Translations under genes and position numbers: made by a program
Shown here: positions 56,676-64,000 of the stretch, in pieces
Layout: the number at the start of each line of letters is the position of its first letter
Position numbering within the stretch: the stretch's first letter is position 1
NCBI GenBank assembly: GCA_037976565.1
Contig: CP137683.1
Span: forward strand, 8,472,321-8,536,320
Source: Mesocentrotus franciscanus
Lineage: Eukaryota > Echinodermata > Echinoidea > Camarodonta > Strongylocentrotidae
Direction of reading: 5' to 3'
Length of the DNA: 64,000 nucleotides
The notes under the pieces: generated by a model
The model's database searches: none
Told to the model about the DNA's origin: nothing
Seen by the model: only the letters and a program-made list of their open reading frames with translations

Positions 56676-57215
56676 GGACAATTACCCTCTGGACAATCAC
56701 CCCTAAGAAAATTACCCCCCTGAAAACTACCCCCAAGGACAATAACCCCCCGGAAAATTACCCCGCGGAAAATTTCCTCCTAAGGACAACGACCCCCAGA
56801 ATACAACTACCCCCGGAAAATTACCCCCGGAAAATTACCCCCTAGGACAATTCGCCCCCTCTCTCGACAACCAAGGACAATCACCCCTAGGACAATTACC
56901 CCCCTCTCAAGGACAACCAAGGACAACCGCCTCCGAGGAAAATTACCGCCCTGTTCATTGAAAGGGGAGTCCACCCTGATAATAAGTTGGTTTTAATAAA
57001 AGCAAAACATTTTCGGGGTAATTGTCCTCGGGGGTGATTTAATCTTAGGGGTAATTTTCAGGGGGGTGATAATTATCCTCGGGGGGTAATTGTCCACGGG
57101 GGGAGGGGAGTGGTTGTCCTCGGAGGGTACTTCTGGGGGTATAATTGTCCTTGGAGGGTAGTTGTCCCGCTGGTAATTGGCCGGGGGGGGGGGTGATTGC
57201 CTATGGGGTAATTGT
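56676..57215. repeat. Inverted minisatellite of AATTACCCCCNNGGACAAT units
   Basis: The left half (56676-56950) is a run of 'GGACAATTACCCCCC' and 'GAAAATTACCCC' words. The right half (57018-57210) is the inverse, 'GGGGTAATTGTCC' and 'CGGGGGGTAATTGTC'. A truncated M4 end (GAAAGGGGAGTCCACCCTGA) sits at the centre. The block could fold into a long imperfect hairpin. Confidence 0.88.
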
Positions 57216-57244
57216 CCTAGAACTGGGGCACGTCAAATTAAAAC

Positions 57245-57430
57245 AGGCACGTATCAGATTAGAATGTGGGAATTTATCAGAGTTGAAAAAGGGGCATTTA
57301 TGAAAAGGGGGAGTGGGCACTTATTAGAAAGAAAAAAGGGCACTATCTGAAGTAAAAAAAAAAGGGGGGCGCTTACACTGAAGGGGGAAGGGGCACCTAT
57401 TAGAAAAAGGTACACTTATCTGCATTTAAA
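57245..57430 (+). repeat. Minisatellite of AAAGGGGCACTTATCAGA units, block 1
   Basis: About 30-bp units with AAAAGGGGCACTTATCAGA and variants. Related words also at 56548-56665. Confidence 0.8.
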
Positions 57431-58014
57431 AGGCGCCCACTTTGGGGGTACTCGAAAGTGCCTCCTCTGGACATATAAGAGGAATATTACAAGGTTTTTA
57501 AGAATTCCCCAAATTTGTTCCATGTCAATTAATGTACGATGTTTTGCGGACCTCAACATTTCAAGTTTGTCGACAAAATATTTGTGAATATTGGGAGCAC
57601 AGACTGCGAACAGTGTAGAATCCAGAGTTAGGGGGCCCCAAACCCCATCACTCATCTATGTACAGCCTATCTACGCCCCAATACTGGTAAAAGCACGACA
57701 CAAAAAAAAACACGTGGTCTGTACTACCACATGTTTTGTACTTCTTCTTTTTACCTTTTGGAAGTATCAAAACAACTTTCCAGACGGAATCGTCCACATG
57801 GTCAATGAGGGGGGAAGGAAAAAAAGTTTGTTTATAAAACTACTAATTAATTTATGCTACGATCTTTATGAAGCTTTGATCAATTAAATTTCGAACAAAA
57901 ATCACAGTTTGTGCCAACTTTGAATTTAAATTGTTTATTATGACTTTTGAGTGAAATTTTTGAAGTTCAAATCATAAAAATAGTCTGCATTTCACAATGG
58001 AATGGTTGGAATGT
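57431..58014. other. Intergenic, no gene recognised
   Basis: Short frames only. Confidence 0.4.
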
Positions 58015-58263
58015 GGAGATCACTTTTAACTTACCGCGCCAAACTTCGGCCGAGCTCGATCGCATGCGCAAATTGTATGCATGCAAATTGTATGCATGCA
58101 ATTTTTTATACGCGATCGTCGAGCTCGAGCGAGCTGAAAATCGCCTTGCGTTTCAGTAATCTATATTTGAGAGTATAAAGGAATTATATGACCTGAATTT
58201 GAACAGAATGTTGATCAGATCGCCATTTGATTTGCAATGAATATGTCGGAATCACAGTCATCG
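58015..58263 (+). other. Possible promoter region and first coding exon
   Basis: A CpG-richer stretch (CGCGCCAAACTTCGGCCGAG at 58036; GCATGCGCAAATTG repeats; GATCGTCGAGCTCGAGCG) is followed by ATG at 58246 and the frame MNMSESQSS. This runs directly into a strong GTAAGT donor at 58264. It may be the first exon of a plus-strand gene lying mostly beyond the window. No second exon was identified, so this is tentative. Confidence 0.3.
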
Positions 58264-58831
58264 GTAAGTCAGGATATGGCAGACTGTTTTGAAATGTGTC
58301 GTGTGTGATGATTTGCACTGTTGTTTGGAAGATCAAGAGAGTGAGTCTAGTCTGCATGCAAATAGGTAACAGCTCCGCCGCGCCGGAGTTAGCAAATAGG
58401 GAGATGTGCGAATCTGCGAACGCGATGATGTTGCATGCAGCGCTGAGGAGTGCATACTGACTTAGTTTAGTGTCGAGTTGATCGAGTGGTACTGACTAGT
58501 ATAGTATAGGCCTACTAACTGGTAATACTAATAGTAGAAGTAGTAGACCTCTAGGCCTAGTAGTACTAGTACATGTACTACTAGTACTCAGTAGTGACAG
58601 TGATGTCAAAGATAAAGTCGAAATGATATAGTTAGTGTTGCCAGTAAAACTTCCAAATCCAACTTTAGATTTGTTTCTGTAAGTGTAACTGGAGTCTTTA
58701 CTCTTACTAGTCTTACTCTAGTTAGGCCTAGGCCTACTCTTACTCAGTCAGATGATCTACACTACAGTCTACAGAGTACAGACCAGTGTAGACCTCAACT
58801 CTAGCCCCTAGACCTAGAGCCTAGGGGTGGT

Positions 58832-58995
58832 ATTCTCGAACGCCGCCTAAGTTAAACCCGGCCTAACTTAGTCCGTGGATTAGTTAGGCCAGGCTTAACT
58901 TTAGTCCATGGACTAAGTCAATTTCAATTCTCGAAAGGTGGCCTAACTGATCCATGGACTAACTTTAGTCCATGGATCAATTACCATGGTTACAG
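58832..58995. repeat. Inverted-repeat cluster with TTAGTCCATGGACTAA
   Basis: GGATTAGTTAGGCC, CTTTAGTCCATGGACTAAGT and ATCCATGGACTAACTTTAGT are self-complementary words. They form an imperfect multi-arm palindrome from TATTCTCGAACGCCGCC onward. It is probably a decayed fold-back element. Confidence 0.65.
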
Positions 58996-59169
58996 TTTCT
59001 GCACATGCTCAGTATACAGTATACCGAAGCTGTGACGTCACAATGCGCTAAGACAATGGGCTAAGACAATGGATGCGCGCAGTGTGGAAAGGAGGCAGCA
59101 CCTTGACAACTTGAGCAGTATGACGTACAGGGGCGGCGGAGCGACTTCCAAAGTGGCGGGGGTAGCACC

Positions 59170-59700
59170 AACAAAAAGGGCACTTGCTGGAATTGCATCA
59201 TAGTTAAAAGGGAAATTATCAGAGGTGAAAAGGGTCACTTATCGCACCTGAAAAAGGGGCATTGAACATATTTTAAAAGGGGCACTTATGAGAATGAAAA
59301 AAGGCACTTATAATAAAAGAAAATTTGCATTTGTTGAAAGAAAAGGGACACCGATGATTTTGTTACTAGGGGCACCTCTCAGATTTGAATAGGGCAATTA
59401 TCAGAGGTGAAGGGGCACTTATCAAAAGTGAAAGGGGGCACTTCTCATACCTGAAAAGGGGCACTTACTAGAGATTTAAAAGGGCACTTATAAGAATGAA
59501 AAATTGACACTTATTGCAAAGGAATTTGTCAAAGGAAAAGGGGCGTGTGTCAAAATTAAAGGGGTACTTATCAGAGGTGAAAAGGGGAAGGGGCACTTTT
59601 CCTATGAAAACAGGGGCACTACTTACAAAGTAAAAAGGGCACTTTCCAATGTAAAATGGGTTATTTTGGGGAACTTTGAAAAAGTGGGGGCACTGTACCC
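59170..59700 (+). repeat. Minisatellite of AAAGGGGCACTTATCAGA units, block 2
   Basis: About 17 units of 28-32 bp with AAAAGGGGCACTTATNAGA. Same family as 57245-57430. It ends at a (CT)n(CA)n tract (59710-59750). Confidence 0.88.
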
Positions 59701-59707
59701 CTCCCTA

Positions 59708-59747
<40 letters not shown>

Positions 59748-59750
59748 CTA

Positions 59751-61795
59751 TCTCGCATCATTGTTTATTTCTCATTTTCATGATATCTCTCACCATTAAA
59801 TTGTTCTTTCTCATTTTTTTCCCTTTCTCTTTTACTCTCTGTTCTCTCACTGTTCTATTTCCAGACTTTTTCCATGTATGATTCAATGAATCCAACCCTA
59901 TACACACTTTAAATCAAAAGATATGAAAGGAATATTGTATATAAGATATCAAAAATTATGTTTAATTTCTTTATTTTTCTTAAAACAGAAAAAAATGTAA
60001 TTCACCATGAATACGTATTATAAAATTGAAGGTCAAATATTAAGCTCCAATAGCCTCATAATCTGCTACTTGAAATTATTAGAATTCAATGTTATGTATT
60101 TGTTGCATTATTTTTCCCATTTTTTAAAACAAAGCATAGGCTACTTTTGAGCCCTATTTCTTTCGCAGGGAATCTGTTATATCATGACTTGCACCATATT
60201 ATAAAACACATTATAAAACATGATTTCTTAAATGACTCAAAATCACATTTTTCCAGTGAAACAATGAACATCTGATGTACTAAAAAACATACTTATGAGT
60301 GATGGTTGCTTTGTGGTTCACACACACACACACAAGGACATATCGGGATTTTTATTAACGGTTGCTTGTCTGTTACCATAGCTTCATGTTATGAGGATTA
60401 ATACAAAGGTTTTGATCCCCAGTCACAGCTACAGCAGATGGGGTCTGGTTCATTGAAGAGGCTAAGTAGAACTTCATAGTCCTTGCATGTATGTCTGTTG
60501 AATCAAAAGAGAAAAGAATGAAAGTAAGCACATTGAAACCTATTTCTGTTGTAACATAAAAAGGTCTTGCATGTACATTGTGATTAAAGTGGACTTGCAT
60601 GCACATTGTGGTAAAAGTGGAGTGAATAATCATTACATGAAAGTATTGTTGGAAAAATGTGAATGAACAAATGCCATCCTCGAAGTACCTTAGCTGTATG
60701 GGCATACAAACAACAACTTATTTGTACAGCCTACCTGTCAGAAATTCAGCAGCTCAGTAGTTCTCCTTCCTCTCTGAATTTGTCTCAATTCTCAGGAATT
60801 TGCCTTCATTTATTTTACTGAAGAAGAACATCATCCTGAAACAAAAATAAAAAGGTTTAGACCTCATTAAAAATCAAAGATCTACTCCATTGATAATTGG
60901 TCTTAGTTATACTGTCAATCATATTCTAACTTTAAAAAAAATAACCTGAGGCTCCTTTCATGTAGGCACCCCCTCCCCACTCAGTTACTAGTAATCATTG
61001 ATTTACAGAATGCTTACCAGTATCTCTTTTAAAGTCTAGAACAAACATACACATTCTTGCAGTACTATCTGATAAATGTGCTTGCACCAAGTTGAACTTG
61101 CCATGTCATGGCCTAAGAAAGCCCATAAGTAGTTAAAGTTTATAGCCAAGTTAGTCCCCTTCCTAAATTCAAGTCTAGAGGTCTACATCTTACTTAGATA
61201 ACAAGCTGACAGTTGGCCTAACCTAGATGTAAACGCAGCCTGGAATGTAGATTTTACAAGGCCCTAATCGTTAGAGCCTAACTTTTTCATCTTACTAGTT
61301 CAATCAAACATTAGACCAAAGATTGTCTTTTTTATGTTATCTCCCTAAATGAGCTTCATGAAAGGGGAAAAGTGAAATGAAAATTTACTGCACTGTACTG
61401 TACTACAGTCTGTAGGTCTCTAAGTCTTATATGGTCCAGAATTGTTAGTGGTAGGTTTGAATTTTCTTCTGACCCAAATTTGAAAGTACTTAATCAACTG
61501 TTGATTATTTGTGTCTTATTTTCAGAGATAGTCCGCCCAAAAGTCTAGGCCAAGCTGTCACTGTCAGGAGTGACTGGTAGCCATGGCAATCGAGCTGAAA
61601 ATATTGTAAAATGAATAAAAGTTTGAGTGTAGATTGCACCTACATTCATCAGACAAAACAATTTTAAATCACTTCATAGTGTATCTGTAGACACATCTGC
61701 AGGTTCATAAAATCAGCAGATCTATAATAAAAATGTTATAAACATAATTTAGTTTACAAAATTTAGGCGTAATTACAGCTTTACTCACCAGCAGA
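59751..61795. other. Intergenic or intronic, no gene recognised
   Basis: AT-rich. A (CA)n tract lies at 60320-60334, and two 'ACTTGCATGCACATTGTG' copies at 60565-60615. No supported exon. Confidence 0.4.
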
Positions 61796-62085
61796 CTTTC
61801 CAAGAAAAATGGATCATCTTTTTTTCCTGTTCAGGAAATAACCGGTGTTGGGCCAACTGGCTTGGAGATGCCTATGTGGGTGCAATCAATCAGGAAAATG
61901 GCAGTAATTATAAAATTCATGTTGGGTCTGCACTCTGCACAGTCTGCAGGACTGCCTCTCTTGTTGAAGGAAATTAGATGTATTGCTCCCATCTCCTGGC
62001 AATGGCTATTGAGATGGACTTCACAAGGTGGGACACCGTAGCTTGGGAGAGGCCTTCTTTCTTCATCCCCTTACATCAATTAAAA
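61796..62085 (-). pseudogene. PIF/Harbinger transposase remnant
   Basis: On the minus strand, near 62065-61970, it encodes KKEGLSQATVSHLVKSISI and ARRWEQYI, then a stop and FPSTREAVLQTV. A shifted frame near 61908-61830 gives AIFLIDCTHIGISKP. This is the order seen in PIF/Harbinger (HARBI1-like) transposases: a helix-turn-helix, FP segment, then the first catalytic Asp in a D-x-T-H-I block. Stops and a frameshift make it non-functional. Confidence 0.7.
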
Positions 62086-62324
62086 AGAACCTGAAATAGC
62101 AGAAAATCAAGATGAAAAATATGTTGATAAGAAATTACAATTTCTCTTTCTCTGTACTAGTTTACTAACTATTACTGTAGCATTATCAGCAAGAAAGGGA
62201 AGCTTATGTCCATTTCCTTTCAATTTTTTTTTCGGGGGGATGGGTGGTCATGAAAATTATCATCATCCTGTAGAAAATTATCGCCCCAACAGCCACAGCT
62301 AGCAGCTCAGGCAGAGGTGATACT

Positions 62325-62449
62325 AGTCTGAAATTTCTGTCTCTTTCGTTCGTTAGCCTCTGAGTTGGTTAGGGTCGGCTCCTGAAATAGGAACCGACCT
62401 ACCCAAATCAGAGGCTAACGAACGAAAGAGACAGAAATTTCGGTCTAGA
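62325..62449. repeat. Perfect hairpin with about 37-bp arms
   Basis: TGAAATTTCTGTCTCTTTCG...GTTAGCCTCTGA is exactly mirrored by TCAGAGGCTAAC...CGAAAGAGACAGAAATTTC. The loop of about 40 bp contains a smaller imperfect stem (GGTCGGCTCCT / AGGAACCGACC). No mismatch seen in the outer arms, so it is young. Confidence 0.9.
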
Positions 62450-62539
62450 TCCAGACTAGTGTCACTAGTCTAGACCTAGATAGATCTAGGCCTAAAATAA
62501 AAAGGTGATTATTACTAAAGCTAGTCCACTTTTACTTAC

Positions 62540-64000
62540 TTACTTGGATTTACTTGGATGTAGAGACGTAAAGCTTATAGCTTATTTGCCCCTCGTCACA
62601 TTGGGTAGTCTCTGATAGGGTGAAAACTTAAGTGGATGGGTTTTCCAGTGCCTCTCAACAACAGATTTGAATATATTAACACTAGTGGCAGAAACTGCGT
62701 CCTCTGGTAATGCATTCCAATTGTTTATGCTTCTAACTGGAAAGGAATTCTGCCTTAACTGTGATCTGCACCTTTGCTTTTTTAGTTTCATGCTATGACC
62801 TCTGGTTCTGCCACTGTCGTCAATCCGAAATAAGTTGTTTAGCTCAATTCGATCTAGTCCTCTTGAAATCTTATAGATTTGAATTAATTCGGCCCTTTGT
62901 CTTCTGTATGAGAGAGTTGGTAGTCCCAGAATCTTTAATCGTTCAGGATAGTCTAGATGGCGTAGATGGGGTAGGAGTCTAGTCGCCTCTGTTGTACTTT
63001 CTCTAGTAGATCTTCATCCTTTTTGAAGACAGGGGCCCATACAGAGTTGCAATATTCCATAGTAGGTCTTATAATGGCTTTATAAAGCTTGAGCCATCCT
63101 TTCTCATTTAAAGCTGTGAAAGATCTCTTAATCATGCCAAGTTTTACATTAGCCCTTTTGGCAACATCAGCCGCGTGGGCACTGAAAGAGAGAGACTTAT
63201 CAAAGAGAACTCCTAGGTCCTTCTCTTTTTCCTCAGACTTGACTTCTCGAGGACCATCTTCAGTTGTCATTTGATACCCGAAGTTCTGATTTCTTCGACC
63301 GTAGTGTACAACTTTACATTTAAGTTAAGTTAAATTTAAGTTGCCACAAATTTGCCCATTCCTTAACTGTATTTACATCGTCCTGAAGATCATCCGCATC
63401 CCTCTTTGAGTCTACTATACGGTACATCTTGGTGTCATCCGCGAATAGCTTCATGTTAGACTTGACAGATTCCGGTAGATCGTTGATAAAGCAGATGAAA
63501 AGGGTGGGGCCTAGTACACTACCTTGCGGAATTCCGCTGCTGACTGGAAGCGACATGGATAGTCTTCCATTGACTATTACTCTCTGGGATCTACTTGACA
63601 AATAGGCCTCAATCCAGTTGAGTAGGCAACCACTAATGCCATACACTTTTAGCTTACAGAGAAGTCGTTTATGGGGGACACTGTCAAACGCCTTTGATAG
63701 TCTAGGTAGATGCAATCAATGCTGTGTCCATCATCGATGTTCTTAGTCCAGTCCTCTAATACTTCTATTAACTGTGTAGAACATGATCTGCCACTACGAA
63801 ATCCATGTTGATTGTCGTTTAGTAAATCTTCCTCCTCTAGATGCTGTAGTAAGACTTTACGTACCAGCTTTTCCATAATCTTGCATACCACTGCTGTCAA
63901 GCTAATATGTAATAGGCCTATAATTAGAAGGATCATTCCTCTTTCCTTTCTTAAAAAGTGGTTTTAGGCAACAGCGTCTCGAACATCCACTATAAAAGTA
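62540..64000 (-). mobile_element. CR1/L2-like LINE, continues past the window
   Basis: Minus-strand blocks, from 63936 downward, follow the order of a non-LTR reverse transcriptase: ISLTAVVCKIMEKLVRKVL, HGFRSGRSCSTQLIE, PHKRLLCKLKVYGISG, GIPQGSVLGPTLF, the catalytic LFADDTK, then LGVLFDKSLSFSAH, RPTMEYCNSVWAP and RSINNWNALP. At least two frameshifts, near 63700 and 63300, break the ORF. The 3' end has AAGTAAATCCAAGTAAGTAA-type repeats. The 5' part lies beyond the window edge. Confidence 0.9.

Overview
The window is eukaryotic nuclear DNA from a draft assembly, with one gap of exactly 500 N at 705-1204. It is AT-rich and intron-rich, with many microsatellites, miniature inverted-repeat elements and broken LINEs. 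This fits a marine invertebrate. An echinoderm such as a sea urchin is my best guess from gene content and repeat style, but no single feature proves the species.

The only protein-coding genes I can reconstruct with confidence are two tandem plus-strand paralogues of the SLC23 / nucleobase-ascorbate transporter (NAT/NCS2) family. Copy A has coding exons from 2245 to 13097 and copy B from 38529 to 53943. The first 12 coding exons match one to one. Every intron has the same phase in both (0,2,1,0,2,0,1,0,1,1,1,1), and exon lengths differ only by whole codons, with one exception. Copy B is complete: 13 coding exons, 1917 nt including the stop, 638 residues. Copy A has a one-base deletion in exon 6 relative to B, which gives a stop at the start of exon 7, and I could not find its last exon. 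In this assembly copy A therefore reads as a pseudogene, unless the missing base is an assembly error. Both copies carry the NAT signature with Glu in first place ([10 protein letters not shown]), the Q-H pair in TM1, and [14 protein letters not shown] in TM8.

Layout: 1-2200, a segment duplicated at 18.2 kb, the gap, a TTAA-flanked MITE and a fold-back element; 2203-13097, copy A, with a tRNA-derived SINE, a CR1/L2-like LINE tail and an array of decayed copies of the exon-4 donor junction in its introns; 13098-38504, a 25 kb intergenic block with a 2.28 kb TIR element, TTAA MITEs, minisatellites and a 2.7 kb hAT-like candidate; 38505-54922, copy B, whose introns hold an RTE-type LINE, a MITE with a nested 7SL-like SINE, a 1.45 kb fold-back element, and duplicated splice-acceptor segments before exons 3 and 10; 54923-64000, minisatellites, one possible first exon of another gene, a PIF/Harbinger transposase remnant and a 5'-truncated (by the window edge) CR1-like LINE on the minus strand.

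Two patterns stand out beyond the genes. First, short segments carrying a splice junction have been tandemly copied into the adjoining intron at three places in the two paralogues. Second, at least five unrelated inverted-repeat element families all sit in TTAA targets. I found no multi-gene system beyond the transporter pair.
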